Shown here one piece after another: positions 45,311-56,364 of a DNA stretch of 64,000 bases. Location: assembly GCF_029873635.1 (NCBI RefSeq), contig NC_080417.1:32414214-32478213 (forward strand), written 5' to 3'. The position numbers were made by a program, and so were the translations under genes. Each line of letters opens with the position of its first letter. Position 1 is the stretch's first letter. This DNA comes from Malania oleifera (lineage: Eukaryota; Streptophyta; Magnoliopsida; Santalales; Ximeniaceae). A model generated the notes under the pieces. It had not been told where the DNA came from. It worked only from the letters and a program-made list of their open reading frames with translations, and made no database searches.

Positions 45311-47349
45311 TTCCTTTCTCTTTATTTTTTTCTTTTATTTTTGACATCTTCATTTGAATTATTGCTTTTTTGGTTAAAAAAAATGACTATCAAAATCACT
45401 AGCATCAGCCACATCCTTTTTATTCTCTACCAAATTATTGCTCTCAAGCGTAATAATGTACAATTTGAAATATTCTAAGAATCATGCATATAGTTAAGGA
45501 CAAGTAGCCAAATACTTGGAATCCCAGTGACTGCCAATGAAGTATCTAGGTGAATACTTATAGTAACAAAAAGGATCATCAAACCATATTGCGGACTTGT
45601 GATTAAGAAAATATTTGAAACAAATGGATAAACATATATTTATCTTATGCAAGGAGACTCCAATTGATCAAGTCCATTCTTCAAAGAATCCAAGGCTTTT
45701 ATGCAACAATTTCTTTTTCTTCCTAGACATTTTCTAAAGAAATTAAAAAAAAAAAAAGGGTTAAAGATTTTTCCTAAAAAAATGGAATAATTGGCACACA
45801 AATGGCTATAAAGTAATGCGAAAGGATATCTGCAAACCCTACGAAAGAGGTTTTAAGGTTGAAATCCTTGTTTGAATAGAGTGATACTATTGCCACCAAA
45901 TTGTTATGGCATTTATGTACTTCAAAAAGATTTATATATATAGACACACACACACACTAAAATATTGTAGCATCTAGGTTGTTAAAACTCCAACTAGGAG
46001 TCTCATGCTTGGAAGAGAATCCTTAAATCAAATCCCCTCATCAAACACTAGATTGGTAGATGCATATCTACTTTCATATTTTTTAACAATTAGCATTCCC
46101 AAAGCCATTAACTAAACATGACACACATTTACCTATTAAGTTAGGAGTCCCACTTAATGTTAAAGTAGTCGACATGATAAAAATAGAAAAAAACATGACT
46201 TGGCCATGGAGGAAGAAAAATGCATTATAGATTTAAAAATCTTTGAATTACACTCTCAATGATGCAAAGACTAACATTTTACGATGGGCTCTCACAAACC
46301 CTAGAGATTTCTTCTTTCTTTGAAGCCTATCTGGGAGTAAAGCACTATGTTAATTGGGGGGAGGGAAAATATGGTCCAAGCATAATAGCTTCAGGTTGAA
46401 CTTCTTTGAAGGGATAAATTGGGTTGGTAATAAAGGATATGCTAACTACACTTAAGGAGCTGATAGCTTCAAGTGGAACTTCTTTGAAGGGATAAATTTG
46501 AAACTTCTATTCTTTAGTTGCTCTACAACTAAACATATTTATAAATGGGCGTAGGCATATATGGGAATTACTAGAAAAGCTACAAGTTGGGAGCAAAATA
46601 TTGGATGACTTGTTATTTTTGGAACTCATAAACTATTAAAGTTTGTAAATCAGTTGCTCTTGGTGCATAGATATTCTCAGTACAAGATGACAATTTTGGA
46701 TAGTTGTGCACTATTTGCAAAGTAAATTTGCAAATCTTTGCAAGAATTAGCTACAATTGAGATGTTTATATGGAGGATGTGCTCAATTTTTAATAGCTTT
46801 GTTTGATACTTTTAAGATCATTAGGAAATTTAAGTGAAGTCAAGGACTATACTAGTATAGATATAGCTGATCTAATGTTTATACCGGGAAGACAAAAAGA
46901 TCCTTCAAGAGAATGATATAAAGATGGGAAAATGTTATTGATCCTCCTAAAGATATTTTCTCCCTTGGATCTAAAAAATGGAATGATAATTTCATAGGTC
47001 ATTTCCATGAAAAATTAGTTGCAATTTTCTCCTTATCTTTTGGTCCTTTTCTCGTTATGGGATCATTTGGAATCACCTACGAAAAAAAATACTTTTCTAA
47101 AAAAATAATTTTAAAAAAATGTTAATAATAAGTGTTGAATAAAAAAAATATTCAAAGTCATAAGTGCTATTTAGTTGTATCTAAACAAGTGCTGTTTAAT
47201 TTTGTTTGTCCTAATTTTGGTTGATTTGTTTTAACTTGTAACCATGGTATTCATTCGTCAAAAGTGATGGTATATTAATAAATAAATGGAGGTGCCGCCA
47301 TCTTTTAGTAAAAAAAAAAAAAAAATGCTGATTATAAGTAATGTTTATA

Positions 47350-47393
<44 letters not shown>

Positions 47394-48060
47394 CATGTGA
47401 TTAATATTATTATATTTCAACATATTTTACTGTAATACATGAAAAACCAATATTTAATTTTTAAATTATGTAAAATTTTTAAATAATATTTTTTGATTAA
47501 TAAAATTTTTTAATTAAGAAAGCAATTGCTACTCAAGAAAGTTAGTATTTTTAACTGAAATCTTCACTACTGTCGGATTAACAAAGTAATTCCCATTTTC
47601 AACTAAAATTTTTAATGAACAATTATGTTTAAAATTTAAATATTTTTTTTATTAAATTATGTTAATAGTTTTAATATTGTCTAATTAAAAAAAATAATTA
47701 AAATTTTTACTTAACACTTTAATAGACACTTTAAGTAATTAAAAATAATTTAAAATTTAATTATAATTTTCTAATTAATATCTATAATTAACATTTTAAT
47801 TAACAAATCAATATTTCTATTAATTTAACACTTTCAATGTTTTCTATTAAATGAAAAATATGATTATTATTTTCTAACTAGAAATAAAAAAAAATTGCTC
47901 CTAAAAGAGTACTTATTTTTTGCTCCAAAAAAATAGTTTTGAAAGAGTAATTTTTTTTGCTATGAATACTAATTTGTGTGCAAGGCAAACAATACTTTTT
48001 TTTTTTTTGTATACAAGTACCTATTTTAAGTGCTTGATCATATATGTACTTACTTTTAGG
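45311..48060. other. Intergenic, no gene; microsatellite
   Basis: Very AT-rich. A (TA)n microsatellite lies at 47350-47388. A direct repeat of about 35 bp (AGCTTCA-GT-GAACTTCTTTG) occurs at 46388 and 46466. A short stretch near 46930-47020 could be a LINE remnant, but I cannot support it. Confidence 0.5.
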
Positions 48061-48067
48061 ACAAAAA

Positions 48068-48320
48068 ACACTCACTTCTCCTAAGATTTGGTAAAAAGAT
48101 AGAGACCCCTCCTGAAATTTTAAAAATGTCATAAACCTCTCTTGAAATTTGCCAAAAAGACACAGTTCACCCCTTAAAAAAATTATTTTTTTTGCAAAAT
48201 ATAGGGGGGGAGTTCGTGTCTTTTTGAAAAACTTCAGGAGAGGGTCCTGAACCTTTTAAAACCTTAGGAGAAGTCAATATCTTTTTATCAAACCTCAAAG
48301 GAGGTCATTGTATTTTTTAA
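48068..48320. repeat. Fold-back (MITE-like) inverted repeat
   Basis: Arms of about 100 bp (48076-48178 and 48206-48316) pair with roughly three-quarters identity. Within each arm there is a sub-repeat built on CTCCTGAAATTTT/CCAAAAAGACA. There are no coding sequences, and the target duplication is not clear. Confidence 0.6.
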
Positions 48321-48479
48321 GCAATTCCAAATGGAAGGTAAATTTTAAAACAAAGATGATAAAAAATAGATCCTTGAGAATGGTCCATGATTCATCGAAA
48401 GAAATCCTATTTTATTGACTCAATGGAACACAATAACTGAGCTAAAGTTGTAAAAAGCATACTTATATCATATAAGTTT

Positions 48480-50170
48480 TATGACATTCCTTCTATGCGC
48501 TAGATAGTGCATGGCTAGTCTAAGCTATATTGCAAGTTTTGTAGAGAAACCTTTATATCTAGACTATATTACTAGGCAATAGAGGAATTTATCTTATGAT
48601 AAAGTCTACATTGAAATTGATATAAATGATAAATTGCCACATTTTGTTGACAATAGAACTCCTAATAAGTATATTCTTACTATTAATTTTGAAAGTGTAT
48701 GGAGGCTAGCAAAGTGTGTAAATTGAAAGGTATTTGGTCATGCCGCTAGAAATTGCAAAGTGAATAGTAAATTAGTGGCTAAAATTCCTATAGAAGAAAA
48801 TGAGATTATAGAGAAAAAAACGACGAAAAGAAGGGTTGAAGGGCAAATTGAAGACAATAAGGTGAAATCCTAGTATGCAAATAAGAATAAAAAGGCAACC
48901 GAAAGCATAGCAAGAGCCTAGGAGATAGCAAGACAAGAAAATTCATTTGAAATTCTAAGCAAGACAAGGGAGAGGGATCTTGATCCTTCTCTAGTTTTGC
49001 AAATAAAGGCAAGGGCATTAAAACTACAGTTACAAAAGAAAACACAAATTGTGATCGAAAGTATCCTAGTGGTAGTCAAGGCATCTAGTGACGCTATCAT
49101 AAATCCATGTAAGAAAAACAAAGATAAGAAAGGAGAGCCATACTTTGAAAGCACCTATAATGAAGAACTCTAGGTTTACTAGATGCAGGCAACACTAGTA
49201 ATCAAAACCTATTCAAGAAGAACATTAACTAGAAAGGAAAACTACACTTTAAAGATATCGAAGGAGGAGAAAATCTCGGCCTCCAAAAGACAGGCACTAC
49301 ATGATGAGATCCATAAACTAAAATTCAAATGACTGTCATTGCTAATTAAAATAAGATGTCCAACTAACCCTATAAAACAAAAGGGAGTCCACATTTTTAT
49401 TACTATTACTAAGGTCGATATGATTAGTTTGTATAAGATAAAGATTAAACCTAAGAATTTTAACAAGGCTAGGAAGACTATTATCAAGAATTGGATTTTC
49501 TTTCATAATTAAAATGTAGGACATCCAACTAACCCTATAAAACAAAAGGGAATCCACATTTTTATTACTATTACTAAGGTTGATATGATTATTTTGTATA
49601 AGATAAAGATTAAACCTAAGAATTTTAACAAGGCTAGGAAGACTATAATCAACAATTGAATTTTCATTCATAATTATGAAATTGAAAGTACAGTGAGTAA
49701 AGTGTGGGTGAGTTATTATCGAACTATTTTCAGCATGAAAAAGATAAGAACAAGGAGGCCATTACACTGCAAAGTTATAGTGGTTAAATCAATTGTCAAT
49801 TTACATTTCTACATGCTTTAAATGAAAATCTAAAAAGAAGACAAGTATGGGCAAACTTGCTAAAAATGGATAGAAGGATTAGAGAATATCTATGGTTAGT
49901 TCTGGGAGACTTTTAACACTATTAAGGAATTGGATGAGTAAAAATCCTATATTAACAAAAGGCATGGCAGGAATTGAAGATTTCAAGGAATTCTTTTGTT
50001 ACATTGGGCTTGATAATTTTCCTTTTGCATGGTCAATCTTTACTTGGTCAAATAAAATAATGGGAGATCATAAAGCTTGGTAAGTAGATAAAGTCTTATT
50101 ATCTCAAAGTTGCAATTGTGCTTTTCATGACTTGAAAATTGAGTTTGGTCGATACTAGGCTAAAATGTGG
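48480..50170 (+). mobile_element. LINE (L1-type) remnant: ORF1 knuckle and endonuclease
   Basis: Around 48600-48780 is an L1 ORF1-like segment (VEIDINDKLPHFVDN, then a decayed knuckle FGHAARNC). Around 49800-50160 is an L1 endonuclease-like segment with WLVLGDF (about 49893) and FTWSNKIMGDHKAW (about 50038-50083), followed by VDKVLLS. Stops are frequent. A 165-bp tandem duplication lies between the two parts (49360-49680). The RT part is absent here. Confidence 0.65.
49360..49680 (+). repeat. 165-bp tandem duplication within the LINE remnant
   Basis: CCAACTAACCC starts at 49360 and again at 49525. The two units are nearly identical, with a few substitutions (GTCGATATG/GTTGATATG and others), so the duplication is younger than the decay of the surrounding frames. 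Confidence 0.9.
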
Positions 50171-50189
50171 CTATTTTAGCTGCCAACTA

Positions 50190-50470
50190 GTTTGGTAACT
50201 GTTTTGAAAATCAAGTAAGTGTAGATAACCAGACTATTTATTATTTAACTCAACCCTTTTATTTTAGAAAATGGAGTCAACACTATATTTTAGTTTTGAA
50301 AAGGGGAAAAAAAAAAGGAAAACCTTTTGGAAAGAGATTTAGGTTTGGAAGAACAATTGTGAATAGAAAGGTAGTCCCTTTAATTCCCTTTTGATGGAAT
50401 TTAAAGGACAAGGATAATACAACACTCATTTCATAAATTGTTATGTACTTACCTTGTTTGTGTGTGTTCT
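50190..50470 (+). repeat. Second copy of the 35.6-kb block
   Basis: Direct repeat partner of 35570-35850. See that entry for shared words. Function unknown. Confidence 0.5.
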
Positions 50471-50479
50471 TCCTAAAAA

Positions 50480-51300
50480 TCTAATTTTTTTTATAGAAAA
50501 ATTTTGCTCTCTCACTTTGATCCCTTATAAAATATTTTTCAGAATTCAAAATAAGGTTTCTAAGTCCATGTTTAACCCTAGAAGATTTTCATGAAATGCA
50601 CGCGTAAGACATATTTTGAGCTTCTAGTTATATCATATAGAATATGCAAATACAATCAATTCTAAATATTCATTCACATGACAATCTTGAACTTGACGTT
50701 TGCATTTTCATTCTTTTACTCTTTTAGTTCCATGGACTGTGCCAGATTATATATGCTTTAATTCTCGCGACTTCCATGACTTTATCATCTTCCGTGCATG
50801 CTAAGTAATGTTTCTGTTTGCATTCTTAATGCACAAATCAAATATCAAGTGATTTGTCATTATCAAAATAGGATTGAACTCATACAGTCAACAATAATAG
50901 TTGAATAACAATCAACTAGTGAAAGGTTCATTTTATAAATAATATTAAAACTTAAGGGGGTTTTTGATAATTTTTGGAGACGGAGTGTCATTTTCAGAAA
51001 AAGTTAAGAGATAATCGTTGGATTTTATACTATTTTAAATATTTACTGACAAACTTTTTTTATAGATGTTGTCAACAAAAGAGGCAAGTGTGTGAAAAGT
51101 AAGATAATGACAATTTTTTTTTTTTTTGGATAGAAGGAAGGTGAGTTAAATGATAATTAGTATTGATCTAATTATTAGAATACGCTCAAGTAAGCCTCAA
51201 ACTTTGTGTTAATTCTATTAATTATTTTTTAAAAAGTATTTTAGTTTGTAAATACTTTTTAATAAAACGATGATATTTATATTTTAAAATAAAGGGCTCT
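50480..51300. other. Intergenic upstream of the glycosylase gene
   Basis: AT-rich, no frame or repeat that I can identify. A T13 run lies at about 51115-51127. Confidence 0.5.
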
Positions 51301-51334
51301 GCCTCATCGTTTCTGGGTTGAATTAAAAGAGGAT

Positions 51335-51628
51335 TTAGTAAATTTATTCATTATATATTTATTTATTTTCAAGAAAGAAGACGAAGAAGAAGAAGGGAAG
51401 AGGAAGAAAAAAAGAACTGTGCTGTACGTAATGCCGTAGTGTCTAGGCTTCTCCCCATTTCCACGCACGTAACTCACAGAACAGCAACACTGGGAATGTC
51501 GATCCCAGGAAGAAGCCGGTAACATCTCCATTCTCCAGTCAGAAACACTTCACAGTTTACACTCACAAACACACATTGTCAAACGATCATCGCTGTCGCC
51601 AACAAAAACCCTCACCTATCCCTCTCTC
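51335..51628 (+). promoter_or_regulatory. Likely promoter and 5' leader of the glycosylase gene
   Basis: A TATA-like ATTATATATTTATT (51349-51362) lies about 270 bp before the ATG, followed by a GAA-rich repeat (51375-51400) and a C/A-rich leader. Placement of the start is a guess. Confidence 0.35.
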
Positions 51629-52837
51629 ATGGGCGAACCACTCCAAATACGAACCCAGACCCAGTACCAAACCCAGACCGAGGCCCAAAACCAAACCCAA
51701 TCCCACTCTCATCCCCACCTTGATACCAACGCCGCCGCCGCCGCTCTCCAACCACTGCCAACCCGTCCTGGCCAATCCCCCACCAGCGACGGCACTTCTC
51801 AGACCACCCGAAACTCCTCCAAGATCCCATTCCGGCCCCAGAAAATCAGAAAACTTTCGCCGGACGCCCCTTCCGATGCCTCCTCCTCCGACACCAAACC
51901 CCCAAAACCCATCAGAGTCTACAAAGACCCGGGCAAGAGCAAGAAGCGGAACGCCTCTCACTCAACCAGGGTTTTTCTTGCGAAGCCATTGTCGTGCGAA
52001 GGCGAGACCGATCTTGCCCTCCGGCATCTCCAGAACACCGATCCCCTCCTCGCTTCCCTCATCGACGCTCACCCGCTGCCGGAATTCGATTCCTTCCAAC
52101 CCCCGTTTCTAGCCCTAACCAAAAGCATCATATTTCAGCAGCTGGCGTACAAAGCCGGCAATGCAATCTACGAGCGCTTCCTTTCCCTCTGCGGCGGTGA
52201 GGAGGGCGTTGTACCCGAAATCGTGCTCGCCCTCTCCTCGAACCAGCTCCGGCAAATGGGCATCTCCGGCCGAAAGGCCACTTACATCTACGACCTCGCG
52301 AGCAAGTACAAGAACGGGATTTTATCGGATTCTTCGATTCTTGAAATGGATGACAGGTCTCTGTTCACAATGCTCAACATGGTGAAGGGCATTGGGTCTT
52401 GGTCCGTACACATGTTCATGATTTTCTCGCTCCACAGACCAGATGTTCTCCCCGTGAACGATGTCGGCGTTCGCAAGGGGGTTCAGCTTCTCTACGGTCT
52501 GGAAGAGTTGCCGCGGCCGTCACAGATGGAACAGCTGTGTGAGAAGTGGAGGCCGTACAGGTCTGTTGCGTCGTGGTATATGTGGAGGTTTGTTGAAGCA
52601 AAGGGGGCTCAGACAGCAACGGCATTGGTGGATAGAACTGTACAGCATCAGCAGCAGCTGCAAGAACCGCAGCAGCATCAGCATCAGCATCAGCATCATC
52701 AGCCTCATCAGCATCAGCAACAGCAACAGCTGCATCAGCGACAACAGCAGCACAATCAGCATCAGCATCAGCTACAGCTTTTGGATCCTATCAATGGCAT
52801 TGCAAATTTCGGGTATTTTTCATGGTGCTCTATATAA
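51629..52837 (+). CDS. AlkA-like HhH-GPD DNA glycosylase (probable DNA-3-methyladenine glycosylase)
   Basis: Base-excision-repair enzyme predicted to remove alkylated bases. A 402-residue single-exon frame starts at ATG 51629 (context CTCATGG). Residues 1-110 are a low-complexity, basic, Gln/Ser/Pro-rich tail, probably for nuclear or organellar sorting. The HhH-GPD fold spans about 120-330. It includes SIIFQQLAYKAGNAIYERF (from 166), GISGRKATYIYDLA (from 211), the helix-hairpin-helix MVKGIGSWSVHMF (251-263), and LPVNDVGVRKG (274-284) with the catalytic Asp at 278. Residues 339-384 are a His/Gln-rich tract from CAT/CAG codons. The end, DPINGIANFGYFSWCSI, departs from the usual INGIANLG-type ending right at a potential GT donor, so a spliced form with another last exon is possible. 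From memory, Arabidopsis AT1G75230 is the homologue. Confidence 0.93.
   Translation: MGEPLQIRTQTQYQTQTEAQNQTQSHSHPHLDTNAAAAALQPLPTRPGQSPTSDGTSQTTRNSSKIPFRPQKIRKLSPDAPSDASSSDTKPPKPIRVYKDPGKSKKRNASHSTRVFLAKPLSCEGETDLALRHLQNTDPLLASLIDAHPLPEFDSFQPPFLALTKSIIFQQLAYKAGNAIYERFLSLCGGEEGVVPEIVLALSSNQLRQMGISGRKATYIYDLASKYKNGILSDSSILEMDDRSLFTMLNMVKGIGSWSVHMFMIFSLHRPDVLPVNDVGVRKGVQLLYGLEELPRPSQMEQLCEKWRPYRSVASWYMWRFVEAKGAQTATALVDRTVQHQQQLQEPQQHQHQHQHHQPHQHQQQQQLHQRQQQHNQHQHQLQLLDPINGIANFGYFSWCSI
52643..52780 (+). repeat. CAG/CAT trinucleotide tract encoding Gln/His
   Basis: In-frame imperfect CAG, CAT and CAA repeat near the end of the glycosylase frame, giving residues 339-384. Likely variable in length between individuals. 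Confidence 0.85.
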
Positions 52838-53224
52838 TATCTTATTTAAATTATTTAGTTATTGACTATTTGGTGCCATTTAGATGCTTCTTTTAGCGCT
52901 GCCTTTTCGTGTTGTGTTGTTCATTTTGTGCATTTTAATTGATTTTCTCTGTTCAAATGGAACTTGCAAATGCCATTATTGTAGTTACTTATTCTTTGTT
53001 CTTGACAAGGAGACTTCTGACTTTGGCAAGCTTAGCTTGAACAATATCGTTTTATCCATCAAAATTTTAATCCAGAATTGTGAGGTTTGAATTAGTTGCA
53101 GCGTGTACATTGTACCATATAATTCAAAAGTTGAAATTTAAACCAGAGCAATAGCCAAAGCATTTGTTTTGTATGAGCATGTATATTTGTTTCTTTTGAG
53201 GAGGCTCTGGTGCTTCCTAGCACT
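52838..53224 (+). other. 3' flank of the glycosylase gene
   Basis: AT-rich, presumed 3' untranslated region and downstream DNA. I see no AATAAA that clearly marks the end of the transcript. Confidence 0.4.
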
Positions 53225-53625
53225 GTTGATAATTTCTTAATGGTACAGTATAAAGGTTTAGGGAGGAGTAAGAGGGGAAAATTTTTATGGAGATGTGTAG
53301 CTTTTGGCATTTTCTGGACTCTTTGGATCAAAAGGAACACAATTTTCTTCAATGACAAAAGTAAATTCTGTGCATTTTCTTTGGGATAGAGTTACATTCT
53401 GTGCTTCTTTTTGGGCTCATTCTTTGGGATTCTTTCAAGGAATGCTGTTATCAGATCTTCAAAGGGATTGGAAGGGGAAGGGGGGCTTTGATTTAATTGT
53501 TTTCTTGTGTTAATTTTTCGTACTTTTTCTGTGTTAGGAGGATTCCTTATCCTCCTTTCTTTGTAATTATTTCTTCTATACATTAATTAATATTCTTTTT
53601 CTACTCAAAAGAAATATTTGTATGT
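53225..53625 (+). mobile_element. LINE 3' end fragment
   Basis: Encodes the C-terminal L1 ORF2 signature in the form LWRCVAFGIFWTLWIKRNT (about 53290-53345, the W-I-K/E-R-N motif), with a frame change and LSDLQRDWK (about 53450). A T-rich 3' untranslated stretch and an A-rich end near 53610 follow. 5'-truncated, as LINEs often are. Confidence 0.65.
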
Positions 53626-53639
53626 TAGCATTTTCAATT

Positions 53640-54189
53640 TTGCAGCCAGGCTGTTTATTTTGAGGAAGTATTCTTCTAGTTCCTATCAGTTGTTGTTTCT
53701 CCCTTCACAGAAATTTGACTTCTACATTTCTGGACAAGGTTATTTGCATCATGGAGCAATTTAATTTCTTCCTAGCCTTTTATTTTTATTTTTTCGCTCC
53801 AGTTTTCCACCCCCCTCTTTTGGGGGGAACTTCTTCTCCTCTTAAATAGTAAAATCTGGGTATAACACAGTTAGTAAACATCTTTTAAAAAGTTGGTTGG
53901 CTTTTTTGTGGAGTTGAAGTTAGCTTTTTTCAACTACAGTATTATACTCCATGAATATCCTTAATTTTTTTTTCTTTCTAAATATTTCGAAATTATTCCT
54001 GTGTTATTTATGTTTCCAAAAGTGATATATCCATTTTGGTCAATTTAGACATGTCAAATAGCTTATAGTTTTTTCCCAAACACAATTTTTTGGCATTAAA
54101 TATAATTCTTCCCTTTATTCCCATTTTGAATTCTTTCCCCCCCTAGTTTTGGAGAAATAGCTAAATAGCCTAGGTCTCGAAATGGGTGG
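53640..54189. other. Intergenic, no gene
   Basis: T-rich sequence with a C6/G6 hairpin-like pair (53811-53827). Nothing else seen. Confidence 0.5.
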
Positions 54190-54510
54190 AAGGAGGTTTT
54201 ATTCTCTTTAGGTGGTCATTCAGGTGTATGTTGTGTATCTTTCTACTATCCCTCTTTGTTATTTGTCTTTGTTTAGAATCCCAATTGGTGTAGTGCGTAT
54301 AATTGAGAAGATTTACGAGGGACTTTCTTTGCTCCAAATTAGGAGAGGAGACATCTGGTTAGCTGGGAGATATTTGTGGTCTAGGGTTGTTCGCGTCTTA
54401 GTAAGTTGGTGCCTGAATATTGTGGCTTTTTTAATGGGTAAATGGTTGTGGTGGTTTGCCTTTGAGATGAATCCCTTTGTGACTGAGTTATAGATGGTAA
54501 AATTGGCATG
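54190..54510 (+). mobile_element. LINE ORF2 fragment
   Basis: Frames mix, but the words RIIEKIYEG, LVSWEI, NIVAFLMGKWLWWFAFE and VTELXMVKLA follow the order of the plant L1 ORF2 segment after RT (typically LVSW..V....GGLG...N.ALLGKWLWRF). The same region appears on a separate fragment at 63490-63700. Confidence 0.55.
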
Positions 54511-54588
54511 CAAGTGAATGGTTTTGATGCTAAAATTGGTATTTGATGGGGATCAGCATGCCCTACCTATGTTATTTTCAGATTTTGT

Positions 54589-54716
54589 GACACGTGGACG
54601 GCCTACCGATGTCCATATTTCCTTTGCCGACATGATGACACGTGGACGGCCTACCGATGTCCACATTTCCTTTGCCGACATGATGACACGTGGAAGACCT
54701 CCCAATGTCCACATCG
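54589..54716 (+). repeat. 48-bp tandem repeat carrying G-box/ABRE cores
   Basis: Units start at 54589, 54637 and 54685, each beginning GACACGTGGA, i.e. the CACGTG G-box within ACACGTGG. The first two units are identical but for one base; the third is partial and diverged. The open frame across it (16-residue repeat) looks incidental because 48 is divisible by 3. Confidence 0.85.
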
Positions 54717-54789
54717 GTTCATAATTGTTTGTAGATTTTGAATGGATTATTTGAAGACTGTTTTGAAGACTTTTCAGTGTGATAAAGAC

Positions 54790-55330
54790 TCGAGTAGAGA
54801 TGCTGTAGTAAGTCCAAGTTCAAGACCCATGTGGGCCCACACGGTCTTGTGGGCCCCACTCAGCTCCATTGGGCCCACACAAATTGGGCCTCCCTTTGAC
54901 TTTTGTTTGTATTTAATTTGTAAACATGTAAGACGACTTGCTTGCATGTTTATGTTAGGAAATTGTGTGAGTATGTCTAGTGAGTTGGAGTGTTAATAGG
55001 TTGTGCTTAGTATTTATTGTGTCTAGAAAGTTGGAGCATTTATTTTGTTAGTAACTTGTAAGAGTTATTAATGTGTTTAGTAAGTTGGTGTCTTTATTAT
55101 TTGTGTCTCCCATGCTTGTGTGGGAATTGTTAATTGTTTAATGTCTTTGCCCTCCCATGCTAGCTAAGCTTATTAATGCTTTGCCCTCCTATGCTAGCTA
55201 TATATATGCCCCTTCATTGTAAGAACTATGTGTAGAGAGAGAAGTATTGTTATTGAATTAAAGAGATTTTTCCTTTGTGAAGCTTGTTAAGCTTTGTCCA
55301 ATCCTTGTGATTGTGTAGTGAGAGGTTACG
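54790..55330 (+). mobile_element. LTR-like promoter region, unclassified
   Basis: Has GGGCCCAC-rich words (54830-54890), a TATATATATG box (about 55198), a presumed transcript start region and an A/T-rich stretch reminiscent of U3-R-U5. I find no partner LTR, primer site or target duplication, so it may be a solo LTR or simply promoter-like DNA. Confidence 0.3.
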
Positions 55331-56364
55331 TTGTTCTCCTCGGAGATCAGGTGGTGAGAGACCACTATTCTATCCAGCGACTCCGTCCCTATCCCACTTT
55401 CATGACTTCCCTCCATCACCCACACGGCCACCACCAAGTTACACCCAAGGCCAACAATCCACCATTCCATTACAGCATACATATTACATTTCAAAGTTTG
55501 CACGAAGGAGTTCAGGAGAGTTCTATCTTGTGTAGAATATCGCCAAGTCAACCATCATTTTGATTGGTAAATTCAGCATTCATTTGGATCATTACATACT
55601 TACAGCAGTTCCACTTCCCTTCCATTAAATTGCTGCGTTTGTCTCAGTGTTTTAAAGCTTGTTCCAAGGAATTTTCTGGCGTGGTCTGAGATTTGTGTTG
55701 AACAACGTCAATTCATCCAAGCAATTCTCTTGGTAATTTTATTACTTGTGTTTGAATCCTTGATATATATTGTAAACCCTTGATATTGAAGCCTTTGCTG
55801 GAAATCTGAAATTCCATATTTGATAAGCCCTTTGAATCCATAGATTGCAATATTGATACTTGTTAGTTTAAAATCAATTGTGGGAATATTGCTTGCTAAC
55901 AATAGAACTTAAATTCTTGAAATTTTGAATAACATATTTGTTGCATATAACTTGATTCCTTTGTGAAAGGACTCTTGGGACTTATTTCTAAACAGCATCA
56001 TACACTGTTTAAAAATTCAACAACATGTGAAATGAAGCTTGATTTATTGTGTTTATGTTTAGTTAATTGAGTTCTTAAATCAAAGTGTCTTGAGTGTATG
56101 TGCTTGTGTGAGCATTGAAACCGTAGGACTAGGCCACCCTTTCTCGTCCTACATCAGTATTGGATATTGTTACGAGCCTTTGGAATTTTATTTCACAGAT
56201 TTATTCTTCTTTTTTACCAGATATAAATTGGGTCATGGGTCTCGTATGCAATACTCCTCTATCGATTTTTTTTTCCATGTCTCTTATGTCTTTGCATGGT
56301 TCATAAATGTCTTTCCATGGTTCATAATGATTTTATTTCTTCTTTTATCGGCGATACTGTTCTT
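55331..56364. other. Intergenic, no gene
   Basis: Continues from the LTR-like stretch. Contains CCGTAGGACTAGGCC...CGTCCTACATCAG (56120-56155), a short imperfect hairpin. No supportable frame. Confidence 0.45.

Noticed and set aside
51587..51961. Minus-strand Gly-rich frame opposite the glycosylase N-terminus
   Set aside because: It mirrors the Pro/Gln/Ser-rich coding strand. No motif and no sign of its own promoter.
54518..54724. Protein with 16-residue repeats
   Set aside because: The repeat is a 48-bp DNA tandem array. The frame is open only because 48 is divisible by three, and no homologue is recognised.
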